DNA from: an uncultured Bacteroidales bacterium
GTDB taxonomy: Bacteria > Bacteroidota > Bacteroidia > Bacteroidales > P3
Assembly (NCBI GenBank): GCA_937886715.1
Contig: CAKZZD010000007.1
Location: 1-64,000 of the forward strand
Length of the DNA stretch: 64,000 nucleotides
Direction: 5' to 3'
Made by a program: the position numbers and the translations under genes. Positions 1 through 7,198 of this stretch are shown piece by piece. Position 1 is the stretch's first letter. Every line of letters starts with the position of its first letter. The notes under the pieces were generated by a model. The model was not told where the DNA came from and ran no database searches. It saw nothing but the letters and a program-made list of their open reading frames with translations.

Positions 1-232
1 CGACGGCCTTGATTTCGATGTCGGCACCGATGAGGTGCTGGTCGATGCGGATGCGACGGATATAGCGGAAAGCCAGCACATCCTCGTCGACGCCTATCAT
101 CGTCAGGTTGCGTTTGCGCACGGTGATGGTCTCTTCGTCGGTGTCGACGATGAGGTGCCACGGCGTGGCGGCGTTGATAATCTTGCCGTTGGCCGCCAGG
201 GCGGCCTCAGATGATGTGGCTTCGAATCTCAT
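1..232 (-). CDS. Hypothetical protein, 3'-truncated by the window edge
   Basis: A reading frame starts with ATG at 232 on the minus strand and stays open to the edge of the window, so only the first 77 residues are visible. They begin MRFEATSSEA and contain a strand-rich stretch (WHLIVDTDEETITVRKRN) followed by IGVDEDVLAFRYIRRIRID. The pattern of short beta strands with repeated basic residues resembles small bacterial PH-like domain proteins, but this is only an impression. A TAnnTTTG-type promoter box (read as TAACTTTG on the minus strand) lies at 259-266, about 25 bases before the start, which supports this start. Function unknown. Confidence 0.6.
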   Translation of the reverse strand, partial: MRFEATSSEAALAANGKIINAATPWHLIVDTDEETITVRKRNLTMIGVDEDVLAFRYIRRIRIDQHLIGADIEIKAV

Positions 233-258
233 TGTTGAAGTGTCTGTTTTTCAAGATG

Positions 259-266
259 CAAAGTTA
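259..266 (-). promoter_or_regulatory. Promoter -7 box (TAnnTTTG) for the partial gene at 1-232
   Basis: Read on the minus strand the bases are TAACTTTG, a full match to the Bacteroidota -7 consensus TAnnTTTG, placed 26 nt before the ATG at 232. Confidence 0.6.
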
Positions 267-324
267 GCCTTTTTTCATTTGCATTTTTGTTTCTAATTTG
301 TTTCTTTTCGCAACTCGCTATAAA

Positions 325-361
325 ACAATTCATCCCGCCCATAAAGGACGGGATGGATTGT
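325..361 (-). terminator. Intrinsic terminator downstream of the kinase gene
   Basis: Arms 325-340 and 346-361 pair over about 15 positions around a 5-nt loop (core CATCCCG/CGGGATG, one C-A mismatch and one T-G pair). On the minus strand the stem is followed by ATTGTTTTATAG. It lies about 95 nt after the stop of the kinase gene. The 233-456 gap otherwise holds the promoter of the partial gene and a short direct repeat of CTTTTACAAT near 377-396. Confidence 0.6.
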
Positions 362-456
362 CTGCATATTATTTTTCTTTTACAATCTTTTACAATCTGA
401 TTGAGAATTGTTTCTTTCCCTAACGGCACACCACTGATTGAGGAATCCTTCTTCGC

Positions 457-2202
457 TCAATACCCTTCGATGTTAAGTTTGGCGAAGTTGCTGTCCGCCA
501 TGTACTTCTCCAATGCTTCGGCGGGGACGAGCACCAGGGGGTTGGGCGATTCCTGCACGAAGTTGAACGTCGTGGCGGTCACTGTTGGGGGCTCTGTTGA
601 GCGGAAGACGATGGTGTCCAGGTTGCGGTAACCGTAGAGGTTGCCGGGACCGAGGAACTTCAGACCCCGGCCGAACTCCACATAACGGCAGTTGAAGAGG
701 ATACCGATACCGTAAGTCTCTATCTCCTCGATCTGGTCGGGGATGACCAAGCGGCGGATGCCGCAGCCATAGAAGCAGCTTTGGTCGATCTTCCTCATCG
801 TGGAGGGGAAATGGATGCGCTCCAGATTGTAGAGCTCGGCCAGCGAGGCTTCGCCCAGGTGCGTCACCCCCTCCTCTATCCAGATATCCTTCACGCCCCA
901 GTAGGCCCAGTAGAAGAGGCCTTCGCAAAGTGTGTCCACGGTGTTGGCAATAATGATGTCGTGCATCGACACCGTGTTGCCGAAGCGGCCATCTTTAGTT
1001 ATCTCGCCGTTCAGGTGCAGGTGGCGGCTTTCGACGCGGCAGGCTTTGATTTGCTCACAGTTGTCGAACACGTGTTCGCCCAGGCGTTCCAGTCCCTCGG
1101 TAAGGATGAGGGTGTCACCTAGCGAGGTGCAAGCCGCGAAAGCCTCGTCGTCGATGCGCCGCAGGGTGGACGGAAAACGCACCTTGGTGAGGCCTGCACA
1201 TTGGAAGAAGGCCCGATCGTCTATCTCGCGCAAAGGATATGAGAAGAGGCCGTGTCGCACCTTCTCGGGCAGCACGAGATCGCCGCTCAGGGTGTCTACT
1301 CCCACCACATGGGCCTGGGCGTCCACAATCTTCATCTTCAGCACCTGTCCCTCGGCCACTTGATAGGAGAACTCGTCGCTGTTGTAATGCAACAGCGTGT
1401 GCAGCACGATGACCGCCAAAGCCGCCAGCAGTAGTGCCGCGGCATAAGGCATCCAGCGCACCCTGCGCATGGCCGACAGCACAGCCTCCGCCGACGCGTA
1501 GCGCTGTTCGCGACGATGGCGGCAGCAGCGGGCTGCCATGTGACGGTAGCGGTGGGGGAAGACAAGCCGCAACAGCCGCCCGAAACTGTAGATGTCGCTC
1601 CGGCAATCCAGCTCGTCTCCTTCTATCTGCTCCGGCGAGGCGTAGCTCAACGTGTACGCAGGCTCTTTCAGCACCGCATAATAGTCGGCATCGGCCAACC
1701 CGAAGTCGATCACTCGCACATTGGTGCCATTCCTCGTCACCAGCACGTTGCTCGGCTTCAGGTCGCGGTGCACAATCTGGCGCGAGTGCCAATGCCCCAT
1801 AGCCTCAAGCAGCTGCTCCATAGCACGACGACGCATGCGTACCGAGGGCTGTGTGGCAAGCCAGCGGTCCAGCGGCACGCCGTCCACATATTCCATCACG
1901 ATGCAGAGCCCCATGTCGGCAACCTCTTCGAGCGAATAGACGCGGACGATATTGGGATGGTCCAACTGCACCATGATCTCGAACTCCTTGCGCAACAGCG
2001 AACGGTACTCCTCCCTGTCTCGGTATTCGCTCTTCAGCCCTTTAAGGACGAAATACTTGCCATAGCGGACTGCACGCACTATGCGGTTGTAGCCCTGCGA
2101 CGCTATTTCTTCACTTTGGGTGAAGGAATAATTGGTGACATAATGTTCTGATACATCGGGCGATATGCGACCGGAACTTTCGTTTTCGTTGATGGAGTTC
2201 AT
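457..2202 (-). CDS. Transmembrane Ser/Thr protein kinase with C-terminal BspA-type leucine-rich repeats
   Basis: 581 residues. The N-terminal half is a Hanks-type kinase: ATP-anchoring Lys in YFVLKG (about residue 54), catalytic loop HRDLKPSN (about 145-152), DFG (about 166-168) and YASPEQ in the activation segment. One hydrophobic helix follows (about 251-271, beginning PYAAALLLAALAV). The remainder (about 300-581) carries repeats of the BspA/LRR_5 type, for example REIDDRAFFQCAGLTKVRFP. The expected topology is a cytoplasmic kinase and a periplasmic or surface repeat domain, a receptor-like layout. The frame could open upstream at 2322, but that extension is hydrophobic and precedes a promoter box at 2207-2214, so ATG 2202 is preferred. 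The substrate and ligand are unknown. The kinase assignment is firm and the sensing role is inferred. Confidence 0.9.
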   Translation of the reverse strand: MNSINENESSGRISPDVSEHYVTNYSFTQSEEIASQGYNRIVRAVRYGKYFVLKGLKSEYRDREEYRSLLRKEFEIMVQLDHPNIVRVYSLEEVADMGLCIVMEYVDGVPLDRWLATQPSVRMRRRAMEQLLEAMGHWHSRQIVHRDLKPSNVLVTRNGTNVRVIDFGLADADYYAVLKEPAYTLSYASPEQIEGDELDCRSDIYSFGRLLRLVFPHRYRHMAARCCRHRREQRYASAEAVLSAMRRVRWMPYAAALLLAALAVIVLHTLLHYNSDEFSYQVAEGQVLKMKIVDAQAHVVGVDTLSGDLVLPEKVRHGLFSYPLREIDDRAFFQCAGLTKVRFPSTLRRIDDEAFAACTSLGDTLILTEGLERLGEHVFDNCEQIKACRVESRHLHLNGEITKDGRFGNTVSMHDIIIANTVDTLCEGLFYWAYWGVKDIWIEEGVTHLGEASLAELYNLERIHFPSTMRKIDQSCFYGCGIRRLVIPDQIEEIETYGIGILFNCRYVEFGRGLKFLGPGNLYGYRNLDTIVFRSTEPPTVTATTFNFVQESPNPLVLVPAEALEKYMADSNFAKLNIEGY

Positions 2203-2206
2203 AGTG

Positions 2207-2214
2207 CAAAAATA
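2207..2214 (-). promoter_or_regulatory. Promoter -7 box (TATTTTTG) for the kinase gene
   Basis: TATTTTTG on the minus strand ends only 4 nt before the ATG at 2202. If used, transcription would begin at or next to the start codon, giving a leaderless or nearly leaderless mRNA. Confidence 0.55.
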
Positions 2215-2279
2215 CGCAAAAAGGTGAAGCCTGTCCTTTAGGGTCGGAAAAGAAATAAAAAAGAAACAAGGAAATTGTG

Positions 2280-2287
2280 TATTTTTG
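2280..2287 (+). promoter_or_regulatory. Promoter -7 box (TATTTTTG) for the gene at 2309
   Basis: TATTTTTG lies 21 nt before ATG 2309 and faces away from the kinase promoter box at 2207-2214. The two divergent boxes are 65 nt apart, so the two genes share a control region. Confidence 0.6.
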
Positions 2288-2308
2288 CTGCACAAAACCT
2301 CGATTCCG

Positions 2309-2881
2309 ATGTCCGACATCAATCAGAATATCACAATCTTACGTGCGTTGGTCGAGCAGGCTGCCGACCATCGCATCAATACGTCTACCGATTTCGCCTT
2401 CCTCTCTGGTTGCATTCAGGGGCGGCTGCGGCAGACCATCAGCGTGAGCACGTTGGAGCGAATCTGGGGCTATGTGGAGGGCTACCAGACGGTGCGCGAG
2501 ACCACCCTTTCGATTTTGGCGCAGTTTGTGGGGTATCCCGACTGGCGAACCTTTGTGGTGGACTACTGCGAGGTGGAATCGGCGCAGAGTAGCCATCGTG
2601 TGACGGCTCCGTCGTTGACGGCGTCGGAGGTGGAGGCCGGCGGGCGGGTGGCCATCGGGTGGAACCCCGGACGCCATTGTGTGCTGCGCCACGACGGCGA
2701 CGGCCGATGGACGGTGGAGGAGAGTGTGAAGTCGAAACTCGCCGTGGGCGACACTTTCCGCTGCCAGCGCTTCACGCTCAACATGCCGCTTTATCTTGAG
2801 GACTACCGCCACAAAAATGAAAGCCCCTGCCTGTTTGTGGTAGGAGGCAGGGGCGGTTTGACTGTTGCCGAACGGCTGTAG
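2309..2881 (+). CDS. Conserved-looking hypothetical protein, divergent from the kinase
   Basis: 190 residues. I do not recognise a named domain. The first 75 or so residues look helical and polar (LRALVEQAADHRI, ISVSTLERIWGYVEGY), as in a small helical DNA- or protein-binding module. The C-terminal part is strand-rich, with GGRVAIGWNPGRHCVL and LAVGDTFRCQRFTL. ATG 2309 is chosen over an in-frame TTG at 2285 because the TTG lies inside the promoter box. The last 20 codons run through a perfect 10-bp hairpin that acts as terminator for the convergent gpmA gene. The divergent arrangement with the kinase gene suggests, but does not show, a shared pathway. Confidence 0.65.
   Translation: MSDINQNITILRALVEQAADHRINTSTDFAFLSGCIQGRLRQTISVSTLERIWGYVEGYQTVRETTLSILAQFVGYPDWRTFVVDYCEVESAQSSHRVTAPSLTASEVEAGGRVAIGWNPGRHCVLRHDGDGRWTVEESVKSKLAVGDTFRCQRFTLNMPLYLEDYRHKNESPCLFVVGGRGGLTVAERL
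2823..2854 (-). terminator. Intrinsic terminator for gpmA, inside the convergent gene's coding end
   Basis: Arms GCCCCTGCCT (2823-2832) and AGGCAGGGGC (2845-2854) pair perfectly around a 12-nt loop. On the minus strand the stem is followed by TTTCATTTTTG. It sits 38 nt past the gpmA stop and within codons of the plus-strand gene 2309-2881. Confidence 0.7.
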
Positions 2882-2891
2882 GGCTGTCCTG

Positions 2892-3638
2892 TTATTTCTT
2901 TTTTGCCTGGTTGGCAACGCTTTGCATCTTGGCGGCAATCACTTCGGGGTCGCCAAGGAATTTGTCTTCCACCAGGGTCATGCGGTCGTCGAAAGTGAAG
3001 ATGTAGGGCACCGCTGTGGGCAGGTTGAACTTGATGATCTCTTCGTTCGACATGCCTTTCAGCTCTTTGACGATGCCGCGCAGCGAGTTGCCGTGGGCCA
3101 CCACCAAGAGCGTGTTGCGGTTTTCAAAAGCCGGGAGGATGGTGCCGCGGTAGTAGGGCATGAGGCGCTCGATGGTATCCTTGAGACTCTCGGTCAGCGG
3201 AATCATGTTGTCGGGGATCTCGTTGTAGCGCGGATCCATGCGGGGGCTGCGTTCGTCGTGCATGTCGAGTGCGGGGGGCTGCACGTCGAAGCTGCGGCGC
3301 CAGAGCAGCACCTGCTCGTCGCCGTATTTAGCGGCTGTGTCGGCCTTGTTCAGTCCCTGGATTGCCCCGTAGCTTTTCTCGTTCAGGCGCCAGCTTTTCT
3401 GCACCGGCAGCCAGTCCATGTCCATAGCGTCAAGTATCTGGTTGAGCGTCTTGACGGCGCGTTTGAGGTAGCTCGTGAAGCACAACTCGGGACGGTAGCC
3501 CTCGGCTTTGAGCAGCTTGCCTGCCTCGTAGGCCTCGGCGATGCCGGCTTCGGTCAGGTCGACATCGGTCCATCCGGTGAAAAGGTTCAGCTTGTTCCAT
3601 GCGCTTTCGCCGTGTCGTACCAAAATAAGTGTCTTCAT
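2892..3638 (-). CDS. gpmA: 2,3-bisphosphoglycerate-dependent phosphoglycerate mutase
   Basis: 248 residues, the usual length of cofactor-dependent phosphoglycerate mutase, which interconverts 3- and 2-phosphoglycerate in glycolysis and gluconeogenesis in the cytoplasm. The phosphohistidine motif LVRHGESAWN begins at residue 6 (His9). NEKSYGAIQGLNK, which lines the substrate pocket, and the second catalytic histidine in VVAHGNSLRG are present. The gene lies 21 nt downstream of lgt on the same strand and may be read from the lgt promoter. A strong hairpin follows its stop. No odd features. Confidence 0.96.
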   Translation of the reverse strand: MKTLILVRHGESAWNKLNLFTGWTDVDLTEAGIAEAYEAGKLLKAEGYRPELCFTSYLKRAVKTLNQILDAMDMDWLPVQKSWRLNEKSYGAIQGLNKADTAAKYGDEQVLLWRRSFDVQPPALDMHDERSPRMDPRYNEIPDNMIPLTESLKDTIERLMPYYRGTILPAFENRNTLLVVAHGNSLRGIVKELKGMSNEEIIKFNLPTAVPYIFTFDDRMTLVEDKFLGDPEVIAAKMQSVANQAKKK

Positions 3639-3659
3639 AATTGTGTGTGTTTAATGTTG

Positions 3660-4526
3660 TTATTTCTTTTTCGTTTTCTCAGTCACTTCGCCCCACGGGA
3701 AGGCTCCCTGCGGGAATTTTTCCTTTGCGGCGAGCCATGCGATCACCAGGCCGCCCACGATGAAGGGGATGCTCAGCAGTTGGCCCATATTCAGCGCCAT
3801 GCCGGCCTCGAAATCCACCTGGTCGTTTTTCACAAATTCGATCAGCAGGCGCACGCCGAAGAGGGCCACGAGCCACCATCCGAAGATGGTGCCGGTCTTG
3901 AATTGGCCTTTTTTGCGGATGTAGTACCACAGGCTTACGGCAAAAATAATCAGATAGCTGAAGCTCTCGTACAGCTGTGTGGGGTGTTTGGGCACGGTCT
4001 CGCCGTTGCGTTCGAACACGAAGCCCCAGGGCAGGGTGGTCTCGACACCGTAGATTTCCGAGTTGAACAGGTTGCCCAGCCGGATGAAGGCTCCGCCCAA
4101 GGCCACCACTATCACCAGCCGGTCGAAGAACCACCAGGCGTTCAGTTTGTAGCGTTTCCAGTAGAGCCACATGGCGGTGATGATGCCGATGGCGGCACCG
4201 TGGCTGGCAAGGCCCTGGAAACCTGTGAAATGCCCGTTGTGGAAGGGCCAGAAGATCTCCACCCAATGCTCCGACGTGCAGAAGTAGTCGGGCTCGTAGA
4301 ACAGGCAATGGCCCAGTCGGGCACCGATCAGCACCGCCAGAAAGATGTAGACTATCAGGCTGTCGAGGTACTTCAGGTTCACCCCCTCGTGCTTGAACAT
4401 CCGATAGATGATGTAATAACCCAGCACGAAAGCGATCAGGAATCCCAGCGAGTAGTATCTCAATCCGAACGACCCGATGTTGAACATCACGGGGTCGATA
4501 TTCCAATGTATTGCGTTGATTATCAT
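3660..4526 (-). CDS. lgt: Prolipoprotein diacylglyceryl transferase
   Basis: 288 residues, a multi-pass inner-membrane enzyme. It transfers diacylglycerol from phosphatidylglycerol to the lipobox cysteine of prolipoproteins, the first step of lipoprotein maturation. The signature region reads GGAFIRLGNLFNSEIYG (about residues 144-160), and GARLGHCLFYEPDYF (about 68-82) corresponds to the conserved motif after the third membrane segment. Hydrophobic segments recur along the whole protein and the tail is lysine-rich. It lies 71 nt downstream of rny and has its own candidate promoter box. Confidence 0.96.
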   Translation of the reverse strand: MIINAIHWNIDPVMFNIGSFGLRYYSLGFLIAFVLGYYIIYRMFKHEGVNLKYLDSLIVYIFLAVLIGARLGHCLFYEPDYFCTSEHWVEIFWPFHNGHFTGFQGLASHGAAIGIITAMWLYWKRYKLNAWWFFDRLVIVVALGGAFIRLGNLFNSEIYGVETTLPWGFVFERNGETVPKHPTQLYESFSYLIIFAVSLWYYIRKKGQFKTGTIFGWWLVALFGVRLLIEFVKNDQVDFEAGMALNMGQLLSIPFIVGGLVIAWLAAKEKFPQGAFPWGEVTEKTKKK

Positions 4527-4548
4527 GCCGATTGCTGTTTTTATAATG

Positions 4549-4556
4549 CAAAGGTC
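4549..4556 (-). promoter_or_regulatory. Candidate promoter -7 box for lgt
   Basis: GACCTTTG on the minus strand is one base off TAnnTTTG, 22 nt before the lgt ATG. It overlaps an imperfect hairpin (4551-4559 with 4572-4580) that could help end rny transcription, although no clear U-tract follows on that strand. Confidence 0.35.
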
Positions 4557-4597
4557 AGGACATGTTCACGCCCCGACCTTGCCTCTTTTTTCCGTTA

Positions 4598-6139
4598 TTA
4601 TTTTGCGTAGTTGATGGCGCGGGTTTCGCGGATCACGGTCACCTTGATCTGTCCCGGATAGGTCATCTCGTTCTGAATCTGACGCGACAGGTCGTAGCTC
4701 AGCTTGTTAGCCTCGATGTCGCTCACCTTGTCGGCGCCGACGATCACACGCAGTTCGCGACCGGCCTGGATGGCGTAGGTCTTCACCACTCCGGGGTAGG
4801 TCATGGCCATCTGTTCCAGCTTGTTCAGGCGGTTGATGTAGGCTTCCACCACCTCGCGGCGGGCGCCGGGACGGGCACCGCTGATGGCGTCGCACACCTG
4901 GATGATGGGTGAGATCAGGTTGTTCATCTCCATTTCGTCGTGGTGGGCGCCGATGGCGTTGCACACGTCGGGGTGCTCCTTATACTTCTCGGCCAGCTTC
5001 ATACCGAGGATGGCATGCGGCAGATCGGGCTCGTTTTCAGGCACTTTGCCGATATCATGCAACAGTCCGGCACGCTTGGCGAGCTTGGGGTTGAGGCCCA
5101 GCTCGGAGGCCATGGTGGCGGCCAGGTTGGCCACCTCGCGGCTGTGCTGCAGCAGGTTCTGGCCATAGCTCGAGCGGTATTTCATGCGGCCCACCATGCG
5201 CATCAGCTCGTGGTTCATGTTGAGGATGCCTAGGTCGATGCAGGTGCGTTTGCCCACCTCGTTGATTTCCTGCTCGATCTGGCGGCGGGTCTTGGCCACC
5301 ACCTCCTCGATGCGGGCGGGGTGGATACGGCCGTCGGTCACCAGCTTGTGCAGCGACAGGCGAGCGATCTCGCGGCGCACGGGGTCGAAGCCGCTGATGA
5401 TGATGGCGTCGGGCGAATCGTCGATGATGATCTCGACGCCCGTGAGGCTTTCGAGGGTGCGTATGTTGCGGCCTTCACGACCGATGATGCGGCCTTTAAC
5501 CTCCTCGTTTTCAAGGTTAAAAACGCTGACGGTGTTCTCGATGGCGCTCTCGGTGGCGGTGCGCTGGATGCTTTGGATGACGATCTTCTTGGCCTGCTCC
5601 TGAGCGGTGATTTTGGCCTCCTCGACGATGTCCATGATCGTGGTGCTGGCCTCGGCGCGTGCCTCGTCGGTCATCGCGTCCACCAGCTGCTTCTTGGCCT
5701 CATCGGCTGTCATGCCGGCGATGTGTTCGAGTTTCTCGACACTCTCCTTGTACACCTTTTCCACTTCGGCCTGGCGGTTGTGCAGCACCTCGATCTGCTT
5801 GTTGAGGTTCTCGCTGACGCCCTTCAGTTCGTTGCTCTTTTTCTGCAGCTCGTCAACCTTCTGGGCCAGCGTCTGTTCGCGCTGTTTCAGCTTGTTCTCG
5901 CTGTCGCGGAGCTTGTTGTTCTGCTCGTTGACGCGCTTGTCGTGTTCGCTTTTCAGCTGCAGGTACTGCTCCTTGGCTTGTAGAATCTTTTCTTTCTTAA
6001 TGACTTCGCCTTTCTCTTCGGCGTCTTTCAGTACTTCCTGGCTCTTTGCCAACAGTTTGTTGCGCAGCACCGAGGTGGTGAGCCAGATGCCCAGTCCACC
6101 GCCGGCTACGAGCCCGAGTATGATCCATAATGCAATCAT
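4598..6139 (-). CDS. rny: Ribonuclease Y
   Basis: 513 residues. Ribonuclease Y is a membrane-anchored endoribonuclease that initiates mRNA decay. The order is diagnostic: an N-terminal membrane helix (IALWIILGLVAGGGLGIWL, residues 2-20), a long charged coiled coil (about 30-160), a KH RNA-binding domain with GRIIGREGRN (217-226), and an HD phosphohydrolase domain with LLHDIGK (HD at 361-362). Length and architecture are normal. The gene lies downstream of zapA, with a structured interval between them that is a candidate 6S RNA. Rny is probably transcribed from the promoter in front of the small coiled-coil gene, or from an internal one not seen here. Confidence 0.97.
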   Translation of the reverse strand: MIALWIILGLVAGGGLGIWLTTSVLRNKLLAKSQEVLKDAEEKGEVIKKEKILQAKEQYLQLKSEHDKRVNEQNNKLRDSENKLKQREQTLAQKVDELQKKSNELKGVSENLNKQIEVLHNRQAEVEKVYKESVEKLEHIAGMTADEAKKQLVDAMTDEARAEASTTIMDIVEEAKITAQEQAKKIVIQSIQRTATESAIENTVSVFNLENEEVKGRIIGREGRNIRTLESLTGVEIIIDDSPDAIIISGFDPVRREIARLSLHKLVTDGRIHPARIEEVVAKTRRQIEQEINEVGKRTCIDLGILNMNHELMRMVGRMKYRSSYGQNLLQHSREVANLAATMASELGLNPKLAKRAGLLHDIGKVPENEPDLPHAILGMKLAEKYKEHPDVCNAIGAHHDEMEMNNLISPIIQVCDAISGARPGARREVVEAYINRLNKLEQMAMTYPGVVKTYAIQAGRELRVIVGADKVSDIEANKLSYDLSRQIQNEMTYPGQIKVTVIRETRAINYAK

Positions 6140-6192
6140 AGTGTGTTAATTTTTTTCGGGGAACTGGCCTGATCCGGAGGGAGCCTCCTGTG

Positions 6193-6345
6193 AAAAAAAC
6201 GCTGCATCCATCCCGCCGAGAGTTATGGTAAACTCTATACTGTAAGGATTTGAGCGCCGGGTGTATCAGCCGTTTTGTCGCGTCGGCGGCTTGCGTCGCC
6301 TGTCGGACAGACTTACCCACCCCTGAGCCGACTCGGTTTGTAAAT
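6193..6345 (-). ncRNA. ssrS: Candidate 6S RNA (ssrS) between zapA and rny
   Basis: The roughly 215-nt interval between zapA and rny encodes no protein but folds on the minus strand. An outer stem CCGAG/CTCGG (6332-6336 with 6216-6220) and a second stem GTAAG/CTTAC (6312-6316 with 6242-6246) flank an internal loop of 15 and 21 nt. Inside is a GC-rich hairpin capped by a GCAA loop. A run of seven T closes the element at 6193-6199. A closing stem, a large bubble and a terminal stem are the hallmarks of 6S RNA, which mimics an open promoter and sequesters RNA polymerase. Proximity to zapA matches 6S location in Enterobacteria. The ends are approximate and the identity is inferred from context and hand folding. 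Confidence 0.5.
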
Positions 6346-6363
6346 GGTGTTGAGTTTACAAAC
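6336..6363 (-). other. Hairpin spanning the zapA stop codon
   Basis: Arms 6336-6344 and 6355-6363 (GTTTGTAAA/TTTACAAAC) pair perfectly over 9 bp around a 10-nt loop and include the zapA stop codon at 6356-6358. No U-tract follows, so it looks more like a processing or stability element than a terminator. Confidence 0.5.
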
Positions 6364-6661
6364 TGTTTTGGGATGAATGCAGCACTTCGTCCAGCATGCC
6401 TTCGATATTGCGCAGGCAGCGTTCTATCTCGCCGTTGTCGCTCTTCGGCATGGACTGTATCTTGGTCAGTTGTGTGATCTGCGTCAATGCCACCATCGCC
6501 AGTAAGTCTTGATGATCGTTGTAGGCGTACATCCGTCCGTAGTTGCGGGCTTGCGTCTCTATGGTCTCAGCTGCCTTGTACAATGCCTCCTCGTCGCTTG
6601 CCGCCACGCGCAGCTTGTACGTTCGCCCCAATATTGTGACCGATGCCGCTACTGTCTCCAT
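6356..6661 (-). CDS. zapA: Cell division protein ZapA
   Basis: 101 residues. ZapA binds FtsZ and bundles its filaments at the division site. The N-terminal globular part (VAASVTILGRTYKLRVAASD) and the following AEETIE-like helix fit the family: EEALYKAAETIETQARNYGRMY is characteristic of ZapA homologues. The C-terminal half is helical and would form the coiled-coil dimer. It overlaps the upstream coiled-coil gene by one base (TAATG), so the two are translationally coupled. The length is normal for Bacteroidota. Confidence 0.88.
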   Translation of the reverse strand: METVAASVTILGRTYKLRVAASDEEALYKAAETIETQARNYGRMYAYNDHQDLLAMVALTQITQLTKIQSMPKSDNGEIERCLRNIEGMLDEVLHSSQNSL

Positions 6662-6954
6662 TATTCTGTTTTATTTAGCAGTGCCAGACTTTTGTCGATG
6701 GCTCTTATCATCTGGTTGATCTTCACTTTCAGCTCTGCACTCTCCCCCTTCTCCATCAGCCTATTCCCTAATTTGATTATTTTGTTCTCTTCGGTTAATT
6801 TGTTTATTGTTTTTTCGTCGTTTATGTGTGCTTCCGATAACGCCTTGCATTGCTCTTCCTTTTCGGCAACCATCCGGCGCAGGCGTGTCACCTCCTCGGT
6901 CAACTTGCTCACTTTCACCTCGATATCTCGGGCAGTTGTCTCAATGTCGAACAT
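6661..6954 (-). CDS. Small coiled-coil protein upstream of zapA
   Basis: 97 residues, strongly charged and helical throughout, with heptad-like spacing (LTEEVTRLRRMVAEKEEQ). No catalytic motif is visible. Its position, one base overlapping zapA, suggests a partner in divisome assembly similar in role to ZapB, but the sequence alone does not prove it. A consensus promoter box lies 35 nt upstream (6989-6996), making this the first gene of the zapA cluster. Confidence 0.75.
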   Translation of the reverse strand: MFDIETTARDIEVKVSKLTEEVTRLRRMVAEKEEQCKALSEAHINDEKTINKLTEENKIIKLGNRLMEKGESAELKVKINQMIRAIDKSLALLNKTE

Positions 6955-6988
6955 GGATGCAATGTCATTTATACTATTAAAAGCGCTG

Positions 6989-6996
6989 CAAAAATA
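6989..6996 (-). promoter_or_regulatory. Promoter -7 box (TATTTTTG) for the zapA cluster
   Basis: Full TATTTTTG on the minus strand, 35 nt before the ATG at 6954. Confidence 0.6.
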
Positions 6997-7055
6997 GCAA
7001 ATTTTCTGTAAGTGCGCAAATTTTTTTTGGGAATTGTATGCATAATGGCTTACGT

Positions 7056-7198
7056 TTTATATCGGGTCAGCAGGGATAAAGTCCCCTTTTTTTGTAACCG
7101 ATCCTATACTCATCCTATACTGATCCTATACTGATCCTATTCAAATCCTATACAAATTTAATATCCGGTCAGCCGGTATATGGTTCCCTTTTTTTTGA
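7056..7198. repeat. 11-bp tandem repeat array flanked by imperfect direct repeats
   Basis: Five 11-bp units based on ATCCTATACTG run from 7101 to 7155 (the first three nearly identical, the last two diverged to ATCCTATTCAA and ATCCTATACAA). They are bracketed by two related stretches, 7056-7093 and 7157-7198. Each stretch has ATATC-GGTCAGC-GG-ATA followed by GTCCCC or GGTTCCC and a run of 7-8 T. The array lies in a gene-free interval between divergent genes. Confidence 0.8.

Noticed and set aside
2865..4610. 581-codon plus-strand frame across gpmA and lgt
   Set aside because: Shadow of two conserved minus-strand genes whose catalytic motifs are intact.
7101..7155. Possible CRISPR array
   Set aside because: Units are 11 bp with no spacers and no cas genes are present; it is a simple tandem repeat.
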